Shown here piece by piece: positions 37,801 through 51,900 of a DNA stretch of 64,000 bases; the first letter of the stretch is position 1; every line of letters starts with the position of its first letter. This stretch comes from Oncomelania hupensis. Taxonomy: Eukaryota > Mollusca > Gastropoda > Littorinimorpha > Pomatiopsidae. The notes under the pieces are model-generated. The model was not told where the DNA came from. It searched no databases and saw only the letters and a program-made list of their open reading frames with translations. The DNA lies in the NCBI GenBank assembly GCA_036898135.1, contig CM072523.1, forward strand, positions 5,229,659 to 5,293,658, given 5' to 3'. The translations under genes and the position numbers were made by a program.

Positions 37801-40800
37801 ATGTACACAACACAAAAGAATCATGTACACAACACAAGGATCATGTACACAAAATAAAGATTATGTACACAACATAAAGATAATGACAGATTTGGCTAGC
37901 ATGGATGCTCAAATTATGCTATTGTGCCTAACAACACTGAACTGTATAGACACACACGTTGTTTGTTTGTTGTTTTAACTTCTAACATTTAGTTTAGTAA
38001 ATTTTTGTAATTCTTTGTACCTATTTCATTTAATTAAGCATTATTAATTTCAATAAATATTTATTAATTATTTATTTTGGGATGGGATGGGAGGGAATGT
38101 GGGGGGAGGGGGGAGGATTATTTATTAATTTGTTTTGAGTTTTTATTATTATTTTTATTTTAGTTTGTTCTTTTTTTAATTAATTTTTTTGAAATAATTC
38201 TTAATATTATTTTTTTAATTTAAATTTTTATTATTATTAATTTTTTATTTTTTAATGGGGTGTGGGGGGTAGGGGCTTGGAGGCTCAACTTCAACTTTTT
38301 GTAAGACGTAAAATGACATTTCTAAGTACTTCGTTCTTCACAGGTGAAGTTGAACGGTTCCACTTTTTATTTATTTATTTTTTAAATTTGTTTCTTAATG
38401 TGAACTAATTGTTATAAGGGAATGTATGTTGTTAAAAGTGTATGTGTATGTCAGTAGTATGATGATTTTTATGGTTTGATAATATGGAAAATATCTATGA
38501 TGTGCGCATGGTAGATTTCGTAAATTGTTTATGTTACATCAGCACAACTTATGTTAATCTGATGAATAAAAATTGATACAACAACAACAAAAAAGAACTG
38601 TATAGACACACATGCACACACACACATACACAAACACACACCAACACACAAACACACACACACACACATGGAGCTGAAGGGACATGGTGGGATATAGAGA
38701 CAGACAGTTAACTTCAACTTAATTGTTAAATTTTGGAATTTTTTAGCGTAAGTGATGTCAAAACGGTTTGTTTTTTTGCGTGAAAAATGTATTAAGTTTA
38801 TAGAAACCAAATCTTTCATAGCCAAGCAAATGGATCTGTGATGTGATCAGAATATTTTCTAACCCCACATCTAAACACTTGAATCAGGGATATGGTTTTA
38901 CCACACAACGCCACAAACTCTACAAAACATCAAACTATTCTCTGACTTACGGGTGCTTTTACTACCTGATGTGGTGACAGTTTGATTAAAAGGGAATGAA
39001 ATAAATAACATGGTTAAAACTAATACAAAATAAAATAAAATAAGTCACAACTCTCGAAAGTACAGAGCATGCACGGTTAAAACATTAAACACTCAATTTG
39101 TCCTTGTCTATCATCTTGGTGGAAGACATATCATCTTCCAGACTAACCAATAATTAAGAAGACTCTTAGCTACGTTTTATCTACCTTCAAGACTAACTAA
39201 TACTTACGCAGACTCTTAGCTACATTTTATCTATCATCTTATCTATTATCTAATTTTTATTTACTCTGTTCCTAATGAATCTAACACACCCCAAACCATG
39301 AAGCGCCAAACATCAGCAAAATCCATTTCAATCATAGCTGGCAATGTTTCCATAAAACTGAAGCCTTCCGATCTCAAAAAAGCATTCCAAGCATTGATTA
39401 AATTTAAAATACAAATATCTCAATCTAAAGAGGCACCCATTTACATATCCTGAGAAAAAGAAAAGGTTTGGTAAAAATCACAATAAAATATATTGTCCTA
39501 AGCTGACTGGGTTTCAAACATTAAAGAAACTAACAATAGAGAAAATATAAGGTAAAGGTAGGTAAAGGTAGTCCCATAGCCTTGTGGCCGTAGGGGAGCG
39601 TGATGTTGGAGATCACACTTATCTTGGGCCAGCGTAATGAGGGTGATGCCCAACTCTCTCCCTCGCTGCTTTACCTTCCCCACCCTCAAGAGAGTAGGTA
39701 CTCAATCACAGTTGAGTCAACTGGGGGCGTTGTTGTTTGTCGCTTCACACCTTAGCGGTCACCCATCCAAGTGCTAACCGCACCGGACGGTGCTTCACTT
39801 TCGACACAGTAGCGAGTGCTCCAACCACTGCACTATCCGACACCCCAGAGAGAGAAAATATAAATAACTCAATAAATAAATTAACTACTAATCACATCAA
39901 AATAAAACATACAACTCCACCACGCAGGAAGAAGTTGTATTCATCCATGTTGATTTTGCCGGCATGTTCCAGGATCTTGGCACACATTTGGAAGGAGAAC
40001 AGCAGCTTGTGTTTCTCAAACAGACCACGACAGGTATACCTGGCAGGCGAACACAAACATTTATTCAATTATGAATAACACGAGCACACAAATTAAACAG
40101 TGCATAGCTATTTAAACTCACAGAGAGGAAAGAAATAATGAAGAGAGCGACAATGCTCTATTTCTTTTATAAATATTTATCATGTTTAGTTTTAGAAATA
40201 AGTGAAAGATTTCAAAATGACACACCCGATAAACTTGTCAGGAACAGATGGGAAATAAACACTACGTGGTGTCTAGTATTTTCTTAATGTCTAAAATTGT
40301 TATTTCATGTCCCTTATATAGTGCTTTTTCAGCTCCAGGCGCTGGCCGATACAGGATCTAACTCAAGCAGCCACTTCCTTTTGAAGAATAGGTTTAGCTT
40401 TGTGGCTCACAGCTGCCCAAACTTGTCAATGTGCCAAAGTCATCCAAGACTGTCCACTTGTCACATACCTGTAGACGGCGTAGGTGTGGAAGTCGTTGAG
40501 GTTGGTGATCCTCTCCTCCAGCTTGGAGCTACGCTGGCTCTTCTCGATGGACATGATGAACAGCTCAATGTAAGCGTCAAGGGAGAACTGGTACATAGGA
40601 TCAATGCGGCCCATGTCGTTCAACACGAAGAACAGAATGGAAGTTCTCTGGGCGCAAGGTCGGTAGCCCTGTTTCAAGATACAAGATACTAGATGATTTT
40701 ACACAAGGAAATTTCAGTTTTCATGAAAAATGGAGAACGGTTTATATTGTGTACAAGCTTTCGTTTTTTTTTAAAGCAATAAAATTTCACTGTGTAACAA

Positions 40801-43800
40801 AAAAATAATACTATACTATTGCTGATGCCACAAGGAAAAGGCAAAATTTTGTGACAACCTTGCAGAGATGGATGAGAGGGGGATGGTTAGTAATAAACAT
40901 AACCGTGTCAAGAGACACCGTTCACACCCAACCCATCCTCTTTCCTGCACAAATAACAGAGAAAATGTGCACCGACCTCTCTGGCGGCGTCAATCTTGAT
41001 TTCAGTTTGTTCAGAGATCTGGAGCTGTTCTGACACCTCCTGTGACGTGGTCTTGGATGTCTGCAGCGTGTTGACCAGCTGTTCGTCATCCAGCAGTGAT
41101 CCTTTGGTTTCGTTCAGCAGTCTATGGACACAACAGACAACAGTGTCATAAGAATCATTAATTGGGGACGCAGGGTTAGGAGTGCTTTACTGGGAACACA
41201 GAATTAAGAGTTCTTCTTTGGGAACAAGAGTTAAGAGTTCTTCATTGGAAACATGAGTTATGGAAACATGAGTTGTAAGGGTTCTTTAATAGGAACATTG
41301 AATTAAGAGTCCTTTGGAAACATGAGTTAAGAGTTCTTAACTGAGAACACAAGTTAATAGTTTTCATTGGGAACATGAGTTAAGAGTTCTTAACTGAGAA
41401 CACAAATTAATAGTTTTCATTGGGAACATGAGTTAAGAGTTCTTAACTAGAACACAAATTAAGAGTTTTCATTGGTTAAGAGTTGTACACTGGGAACATG
41501 AGTTAAGAGTTGTTTTTGTGCAAGGTGTAGTAAATGAAATGTATGGTCAGGACAAGACTCTTCCTACATTTCCTTATCCTCATTCAGGTCAATGTATTAT
41601 TATTTATTTATTATTACTGAGGATTTTTATAGCGCACTTATCTCGCCATACTTGACCAGACTCTAGGCGCTGGCCGATACAGGATCTAACTCAAACCGCC
41701 TGAGACGCCCACCCGCAGCCTTTGGGCGCATGGTCTGACGCCCGGACAACTGAGCACTATCCTGGCCAGCCAGGGATGGGGGAGAAGGACCAAGTGCTTG
41801 CTGGGTGTGTTCTTGTTTCCGGCACTCACCCGTCTAGGACATGAGCGTCAGGATCTTTAAAGTCCGTTATGATGGAATGTATGCGAGACACAGACTAGAC
41901 CTCGGTTTATACTCTCATCCGAAGGAGTTATTACCGAGTGTTACCTGTAGTCTTGGCCCCACTTTCCTTCAAGGCACTACAGCACAAGGACTTACGGTAA
42001 GCAGCCATGAGGTTTGATCTTTTTTACAAATGAGTAATGGGTGAGAGCGTATGCATTAAGCAGTCACCTCAACTAGATCAAAATGGAGGGAGAGGGGGAG
42101 GGGGAAAGGTTGGGGTGTTCTTGGCAGAAGCTATTTGGAGCACTTATACCTGAGAATTTCATCCTCGCACTCGTTGAGTTTCTTCTTTCCAGCAGCGATG
42201 GATCTGACCAGGTTGTCTTTCTGCTCTTCCAGCTCCGGCCGTTCCTTACGTACCACGATCCCCAGCAGCTGTGCCTCCAGACCTGCCACAGCTCACAGTT
42301 TACTATAAATGTCTAACCATAGTGGATCCCCAGCAGCTGTGCCTCCAGACCTGCCACAGCTCACAGTTTACTATAAATGTCTAACCATAGTGGATCCCCA
42401 GACCTGCCACAGCTCACAGTTTACTACAAATGTCTAACCATAGTGGATCCCCAGCAGCTAGGCCTCCAGACCTGCCACAGTTCACAGTTTACTACAAATG
42501 TCTAACCATAGTGGATCCCCAGCAGCTGGGCCTCTAGATCTGGCACAGCTCACAGTTTACTACAAATGTCTAACCATAGTGGATCCCCAGCAGCTAGGCC
42601 TCCAGACCTGCCACAGTTCACAGTTTACTACAAATGTCTAACCATAGTGGATCCCCAGCAGCTAGGCCTCCAGACCTGCCACAGTTCACAGTTTACTACA
42701 AATGTCTAACCATAGTGGATCCCCAGCAGCTAGGCCTCCAGACCTGCCACAGCTCACAGTTTACTACAAATGTCTAACCATAGTGGATCCCCAGACCTGC
42801 CACAGCTCACAGTTTACTACAAATGTCTAATTATAGTGGATCCCCAGCAGCTAGGCCTACAGACCTGCCACAGCTCACAGTTTACTACAAATGTCTAACC
42901 ATAGTGGATCCCCAGCAGCTAGGCCTCCAGACCTGGCACAGCTCACAGTTTACTACAAATGTCTAACCATAGTGGATCCCCAGACCTGCCACAGCTCACA
43001 GTTTACTACAAATGTCTAACCATAGTGGATCCCCAGCAGCTAGGCCTCCAGACCTGGCACAGCTCACAGTTTACTACAAATGTCTAACCATAGTGGATCC
43101 CCAGACCTGCCACAGCTCACAGTTTACTACAAATGTCTAACCATAGTGGATCCCCAGACCTGCCACAGCTCACAGTTTACTACAAATGTCTAACCATAGT
43201 GGATCCCCAGCAGCTAGGCCTCCAGACTCTAGATCTGGCACAGCTCACAGTTTTACTACAAATGTCTAACCATAGTGGATCCCCAGCAGCTAGGCCTCCA
43301 GACCTGCCACAGCTCACAGTTTACTACAAATGTCTAACCATAGTGGATCCCCAGCAGCTGGGCATCCAGACCTGCCACAGTTCACAGTTTACTACAAATG
43401 TCTAACCATAGTGGATCCGGGTTAGCGCTTCCATTGCTAAACCCCCTGATTCTATCCATCACTTTTACTGGAATAAAGCACGTTCTAGAGACTGCATTAT
43501 GCTAATTCATTTACGTCATAACGTTCCGAAGTCAGGCTGCAGTCTGACTGCATTTGCCTCACAGCAAAATTTAACCATAAAATGAACCCTGTCTTGAGTT
43601 AAGTGGGGGGGTGGGGGGGGGGGAGGGAGGAATACATGTTTTGATGGAGTAATTGGCATTTGTTTGCAAGATATTCACGTGCGCACTTGTGTCAGAGATC
43701 ATGGCTGCCACATGTACACACATTCATCCATTAGCTCTTTCTGATTACACCAGTCTGCAAAAAGATAAACACTAAACATAAACACCTGGAATCAGTGGGT

Positions 43801-43925
43801 CTCTGGATTAAGAGAGTGGACGTTACATATTTCTGTATACACGCCAATGGGATGGGAGAGGGAGTGCAGGAGACAACCCTGTGGTGTGTGTGTGAGAGCA
43901 AGAGGGAGGGAGGAAAGGAGGGAGA

Positions 43926-43992
<67 letters not shown>

Positions 43993-45615
43993 GAGAGGAT
44001 GTGCAAAGATGGTCCTAAGTTTTTATATTAATTTTTTATGCTTTACTTGCGATTGTGTTTTATATTGTTGCCCTCATTTAGATAAAGGAAATTGCTTACC
44101 AATTTACCGTCACTTGATATTTTTACACATTTATGGCTATTTTAACTTTGGCTCAATTTTGTAACTTTTGCTACATTGTTTTATTCCTAATCTTAGTCAA
44201 CTTTCATTTGAATAGTACGTGTCTTAACATCATTGCATTTTCTACTTTTATTACACATGTATGTTTATTACATTTTCCAAACTGACATTTCTGTGTTTGT
44301 ATATTATATATGTATGTTGAGGATTTATGTGCTGTTTGGTGGAAGACGGCCACAGTAGTGTGGCTGCGGGTGTGCAGGTGTCATAGTTGCAGATTGCTTG
44401 CAAGCTTTCTTACGAATGGGGTCATATGATGTGTCTGTGGAAATAAAAATGTACGTAATTTTACTGTTCGTGAAAACGTTATTTTATTGCTCTGTGATAA
44501 TTTGATCTAATGCAGAATGTAAGGTTATATTAGTGTTGTCTCTATCATCGTCGTTGTGAGTGGAACGGTCTGTGATAATTTGATCTATGCAGAATGTAAG
44601 GTTATATTAGTGTTGTCTGTATCATCGTGCTTGTGTGTGGAATGGTCTGTGATAATTTGATCTATGCAGAATGTAAGGTTATATTAGTGTTGTCTGTATC
44701 ATCGTGCTTGTGTGTGGAATGGTCTGTGATAATTTGATCTATGCAGAATGTAAGGTTATATTAGTGTTGTCTGTATCATCGTGCTTGTGTGTGGAATGGT
44801 CTGTGATAATTTGATCTATGCAGAATGTTAGGTTATATTAGTGTTGTCTGTATCATCGTGCTTGTGTGTGGAATGGTCTGTGATAATGTGATCTATGCAG
44901 AATGTTAGGTTATATTAGTGTTGTCTGTATCATCGTGCTTGTGTGTGGAGTGGTCTGTGATAATGTGATCTATGCAGAATGTTAGGTTATATTAGTGTTG
45001 TCTGTATCATCGTGCTTGTGTGTGGAATGGTCTGTGATAATGTGATCTATGCAGAATGTTAGGTTATATTAGTGTTGTCTGTATCATCGTGCTTGTGTGT
45101 GGAGTGGTCTGTGATAATGTGATCTATGCAGAATGTTAGGTTATATTAGTGTTGTCTGTATCATCGTGCTTGTGTGTGGAGTGGTCTGTGATAATGTGAT
45201 CTATGCAGAATGTTAGGTTATATTAGTGTTGTCTCTATCATCGTCCCTGTGCGTGAAATGGTCACACTGCACACTATACATTGCCTTGTGATTTAGGAAG
45301 ACAATAAATATATCTTGAATCTGCAATCTTGTATGTTGACTGCTCATTCCCTGATCTAAATGGCCCTACCTTGCTCTTTGACCGCGAAGTTGACGATGGT
45401 GGTTTTGGTGGAGGTTTCGGGGGTGTAGTGAGGGTTGGACATCTTGGTGGTGATGTAGAAACGGAAGTCAGGATTGTACTCGATCTCTTTGTCGCCCAGA
45501 CGAATGATCCAAGCCCCACCTGCAATAAAAAACTGAAAATGTTAGTTTGGATTGGAAAACATTTAGCATTCATTATTATTGTTATTATTGTTATTATTAT
45601 TATCATCATTATTAT

Positions 45616-45698
<83 letters not shown>

Positions 45699-46818
45699 TC
45701 ATTATTAACAACTAATGCAGAAAACTGTATCGTTTCATGAAAACTTGGAAACTTTGTTTTGACAGGCAAAAACAAAATTGCAAGACATCTTCACTTTATG
45801 TCATTTATTCTATCCTATATTCCCTGTAATAAAGATTGAATATTTTCAAAAAACTGCTGTCAGTCCATCTGCACTAAATACAGGATGGTTCAGTTGGAAG
45901 AGCGGCAAGCTCATGTTACAAAGGCTGCGGGTTCGATTCCAGGTGGCCCCTGGACATAAACATCGGCTGTGAGCACTGGCCATCTTACTGATGCTATTAG
46001 TCTGAAGGTTGTCTCACCATCTCCGGTCACCTAGGATTGTGCTCAGTGGTCTGAGTGTCAGACTGTGCGCCCAATGCAGCAAGTGTGCGCCACAAGCGGC
46101 TTGAGTTATATCCTGCATTGGCCAGCGCCCTCAGCAGCTCTTCAGCTGAAAAAGCGCGCTATAAGAATGATAAAATAATAATAATAAATAGTTCCCTTTG
46201 CTCTTCACTTTTGTTACAGGAAATGCAGGAAACAATCAACTGTATTGAATGAATGAATGAGCATTTCAGTTTAAAGTCTGGACCCATCATTGGCATTATT
46301 GCAGAGGGGGATAACCTTCCCAGGAAAGAGAGGGCAGTGACCTAAAATCCACACTGAACCACCAAAGCAATCATACTGTTACGTTGGCCAATTTCATCTT
46401 TGCCCACCACGGGATTCCAACCTGGGTCATCAAATATGCCCGGCCAACGCTCTACCACCAAGTGACGGCGGTGGGCATCAGTTGTATTCAAAGGTGGGAA
46501 AAATTCACAGAGATCCTGCGTGAATATATTCACTGGTTACTGCGCAGAACAAAAGCAGCAAATGCATTCTAACCAATCTTCATGAGGGACTTGTTGAGGA
46601 CGGGGTCCAGGGAAGGGTCCAACCGTTCCTGCACGTTCTGCAGTAAAACAGGCAGGCCAAACTGGATGGCCGTCTCCAGGGTCCTCATGTAGTCTGGCTG
46701 CTGCAGATCTATTACTTTCAGGCCCTGAGAAAAGAGAGCATCAACATTTCAGAGTAACATAGGCTCATAATCGGTTTGGGGAGATAATGCACATTTTGGT
46801 GGAGCTTCATATCTTCAC

Positions 46819-46880
<62 letters not shown>

Positions 46881-47379
46881 CAAACCAACCCAATAAACAT
46901 AATTAATGTGGGTTTCTTTATACCAAAGCCAACCAAGGGCATGCATCTACTCCCTGGTTTCATTGAACAATATTTTATTTATCTTTATTTTACTCTTTAA
47001 TGCTTCATTGTTTGACCAGTCACCTGTACTATTGACAGAATATTTAGGTCCTGTAAAATGCCACTTGGGCAACACAGGCAGAATTACAAAACCATCTAAA
47101 GAATCATTGCAGAAGAAGTCAATGCTTAGAAGAAACATTCCCCTGCCAAATGTAAGCAAGGATAACTGAACCAGGGCCCACAAAAAACGCGATCCCTGGA
47201 GTCACCAAAAGCACAGTTCAATTCAATAATGTGATGTAACATCTGATTACAACAACAGTGTAATACCCTACAACATGCTGTAACATTTTACCCTGAAGAA
47301 GCCTGTTTTTATAATAAAGATGAAAATGTGGAAAATTAAATAATAATAATAATAATAACAATAATAATAATACTAATAC

Positions 47380-47435
<56 letters not shown>

Positions 47436-48877
47436 GATGCTATATAGGCACTTTTCAACAAAATTACCAGTCAGGCTCAGAAAGCTGAGATCTATACCAA
47501 AATACACACTCACATGTTTCACCCACTGTCACACACACACAACAAAACACACATCTATCACTCAAACCTGTGGTGTAAAGGCAGGGAGGTCGCTATTAGA
47601 ACAAAGAAAGAAAATCAAATTTTAATATTTGAAATTTTAGACTGACTGCTTCCAATATCATGATATGACTTGTTGGGATGGTATGCTCCCTTTCTTCTGC
47701 TAGAAGTACAGTGGAACCTCCGGTATCCGGCTCTCTGGTATACCACTCCCTCCGTTATGTGACCTGAAAACTTCTGACGGATTCACTTCCAATAATAAAT
47801 GACCTCTGGTATGCGACAACCTCGTTTATGCGACCAGCGACCGTGTCTTAAGCCCTTTATACGACCGTCTTAGGGCAATTTAAAAGAGATATCAGTTAAT
47901 TTGCTGTCTGTACCTTTCGTTTTTTCTCTCATGTTAGTGTACGCATGCTGTTGTCTGCTATTTCCGGTTCGCAAATAAGGGACATTACTCACCTACACTG
48001 GCTGTCAAAATGGCGTCGCGCAAGAGGAACGTTTTGAGTTTGGCAGAGAGAATGAAAGTGATTGAAAGAAGTGAAAATGGGGAGAGTTGTTTGTCTATTG
48101 CAAGAAGTTTAGACAATGGGAAGACCCAAATTCAGCTCATCATAAAGGATAAGGAATCTGTGAAACTACGATGGGAGAGTGGAGAAAGTGGCGAAAAGGG
48201 AAACATCGAAACTGAGAGCTTCTGCACTGACAGACTTGGATGAACGCGTCTGGAAGTGGTTCGACTGTTTTTTTTTATTTTTGAAGTTGTGAATAAAAGA
48301 CAAAGCTAAAAATGAAACATGTTTTACAGTTTCCTTTGTCAGAGAATACATGCTGGTGAGTGTGAAAATTATGACTACATACCCCTCCGAGCCTGACCCC
48401 CCCCCCCCTCCCCCACCCCTTGTTTCCGGTATAAGACCACCTCTATTATAAGACCGTTTTTTCTCAGATTTTGGACGGTCGTATACCGGAGGTTCCACTG
48501 TATAACTCACTCTAGAAGCTTCCATGTTCTTGATCCACTTGATGGCCTGCCCCTGGGGGTCCACCATCAGAGGCCAGCGAGAGCCTCGCGTGACGATGAC
48601 GCCGTTTTCCGTGGAGAAACTGTCGCTGGGCAGGCCCTGGATGTTCCAGTCCCTCACCGCTGTAGGCTTGGCCATGAAGTCGCAGAAGCTGAAGTCCGGG
48701 GCGCAGGGCACGTGCAGTTTGTGCACCTCTGACATCCACACTTTGAGGACGATCTCGTCACGGTAGTTGGACAGGAAGGGGCCCATGTAGGACAGGAAGG
48801 CAGCTGCTACCAGGCAGTCACCAGGCAGGTAGCCCATCTTTTCTTCCAAGTCCTATCAGAGACATAAAGTAGGTGTG

Positions 48878-48910
<33 letters not shown>

Positions 48911-51900
48911 CACACACACACAAATCCTCCTTCCTTGTTACCCAAAGACAGCAAAACTAGTTTATTTAAATTCCATATTTATTTTCATTTTTTACATCTT
49001 TTTTTTTCGTTTTTTTTATATCATGCTTTTTGTGTGGAAATATGAATATGCTTAATACATTTCTATTCACTCCTTCATAACTAAAACAAAACATCGCTTA
49101 ACTCTTCTAGTGCCGTTGGCGGTCAGACCCGCCTAGCGTTAAAACTCTGTGTAACACCATCGGCGGGTCAACCCACCTCACTACATGCGCTAGATAGTGG
49201 CTCGCGGCGGACTATTTTTTAGAGAATTAGCTCATATCCTTTTAGATGCCCGGACATGCACAGTTGGTCATAAGAAGCAGGTCAATCTACATCATGCTTT
49301 GTTTGCTCTTTTTAGTAAGGAAATCTTTATTTTTTCACGATGAGTGATGACACGGATTTTTGGAAAGAGTTGCTAGATAATGGCACCAGTGATGACAAAG
49401 CTTTTGAGAGGTTTTACTGTGGAAGCAGTGTCAGAATCCAAGCTAAGAAGGATAAAAAAAGATCGCGAAGTGCATTAGGCTGTCAATGACTTAACATCAC
49501 CACAACTACCACCAACATCACCACCACCACCAACATCACAACCACCACCACCACCACCAAAGTAAACTGGACATTTTATTTAAAACTGTCCATGTACCTT
49601 ATTCAATTCTACACAAGCATACATTTCATGCAGATCCATCAATATTTGTATTTTTTATGATTTTTTTATTTAAAGTCAACTGGTGCATGGTCTTTTTCAA
49701 AACATGACTTGGTATAGAACAGTATGTGATTAGCCAATTATTTAGTAGTAGAAGAGTTAATAAACAATAAAACAACAAAAGAGTTGTGCAACACACTCAA
49801 TAAGCAACAGTTTGCATGCAAACGTAACAGTCCATCGTATAAAACTTACCTTGACGGTCTCTTGCCAACGGATGCGTTCACCCGCCAGCCCAGACACCAG
49901 TTTTGAGGCGCGGTCCAACATGAGTTCGGTGTGCTCGGCCTTGCGTTTCAACTCCTCTTTCTGAGCTAGCTTGTCATCATACTGCTGCTTCAGCTCGGCC
50001 ATCTTGGCTTCAACCTACGCAAAGACAGTATGTCGCTGGTTGATACACAGGTGAAGACAAAAACGATGATGATGATGATGATGCTGATGATGATGATAAT
50101 GATAATAATGATGATGATGATGATGATGATGTCTTCACAAAAAGGTCATTCTCATTGCACTCAAATATAAAAAATGAATAACAACTTTGGAAAGTGCCAT
50201 CTATGCTACAGGCTATATACAGAAGAGAGACTCTGAATATTGACTAGATTTAACCTTTACCACCCTGTTGTCGCCATGTGTCGCCAATGCACATGTTTGT
50301 TTGTTAAATGTAGTCGCCACATGTCTCCAATGCTGGGTGCTCTTGCTTAAAGCCACAGTACACAGGCACTGTTACAATTTTTACCATCGGAAAAGAATTT
50401 AAAATCGGGAACGAGGCAGCTATTTCTAGCGCTGTACTTTCGATAGAAATGGTGCTTCCAAAATTCATTATGATAAATCAACAAATAAAACAAATTATAA
50501 GCTTTTTAAATAGGTAGGGTAGTGTGTAGATTGGCGCCCATACAAATAATGCAAGTATATAAGGGGAAGAACTGTAGAAAAAAAAAAGCAGGGTACTAGA
50601 GGTAAAAGGGTTGTGTCTTCAAGGCTTTCTGCTGGCTGTGACTGTTTCAAAGCCAGGGGCAGACTGCTCCACAACATTCCCCCTGCCCTGAACGTGCTTA
50701 TACAAGTGTGCCTAATTATTATGACAAGCAGAAACTCAACAGGCAGCTTTAAGTAACAGTAGTCAAGGTAAAGCAGACGCAGAGCCAAACAAGCCCCTCA
50801 CCTCCGCTAGCTTGGCTTTGGCATCAGCCAGGGCATCCTGTTTCTCTTTCAGTGCGGACATGGCGGCGTTCAGCCTCTGCCTCTTGGGCTCCACCACTCT
50901 ATAGATCCGGCCGTACGTCTCCATGGCTCTCACCCACATGCACAGCGAGCGGGCAGCCGTCGACACGCGCCCGATGATCTCGGGCTGGAAGTCAGCCTGG
51001 GCGCAGTACTGGCCGATTTTTTTCAGCACGCGGTCACTGATGTTGTCCTTGTCAAAGGCCACCAGCTGCTTCAGGAAGTTTTGGTCACCTGGTTAAAAAA
51101 TACGACACGAACCACACCTTCACATGATTACTGTGGTAAAGTTCTGGTCGCCTGGTCCACAAAAAAATAAACAAGTACATAAAACAAAATAAAATTGTAG
51201 AAAGTTGGTCAGATCAGACAGATCAGCCGACTACTGATCAGACAAAGTTCTGTACTGGAGGATTTTAAACCAAATGCTAATCTTTTGCTGCTGCCAGTGA
51301 GAAACATTCTTTAACTTATTTTCTTAAACAATGAAAGCCAATAGCGGGTGTGTGCTAATTTTAAAAAAAAACATAACATGAATCTTTAAATAATGTATTT
51401 TGATAAGAACGCCCATTTTTTTAGATCTGCCATTTATTCTGCCTACTTGTATTTATTCCAATGTAACACACCTGGTTGTACATGATTACACTAAAGATAA
51501 TAGCAGACTTGTTAAACAGTCTTTGACAAGCTGAATAAAGTTGTGTCCAACTCACCAAGCTGTTTCTTGGCTTCAGGCCAGGTGGGTTCCTGCTGTCTCA
51601 GGATCATAACAGACTCCATCACCTTCTCTACCAGCATGGGAGGTCGGCCGTAGGACTTGATCTCTGTCATGTCCTTCTTGTTCAGAGACTCCAGAGCCTG
51701 TGACCACAGCCAGCCAAAACCCATCACTAACAGTGTGTGGCTCCAATTTTCGGAGGGTTCAATCGTTTTCTTAGCATAATATCATTATATTTTCCCTCTT
51801 TTGCCATGTGGGGTTAATGCACCACATTTTCTTCCGTCTTGTGGAATAAAGATGCGTTGACTTGACTTGGCTTGACTTTGAGTTGATTATGGGGTGGGAT

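Noticed and set aside
45329..45715. 128-codon plus-strand ORF
   Set aside because: It is the shadow of DNAH2 exon 8 followed by AGT repeat serines.
48166..48849. 227-codon minus-strand ORF as a single exon
   Set aside because: Only codons down to 48511 belong to DNAH2; beyond the donor GTGAGT the frame runs into the pogo-like transposon by chance.
50580..50740. LINE RT tail (GGMLWSSLPLALKQ on minus strand)
   Set aside because: The pattern is suggestive but short, without conserved flanks; too weak to annotate.
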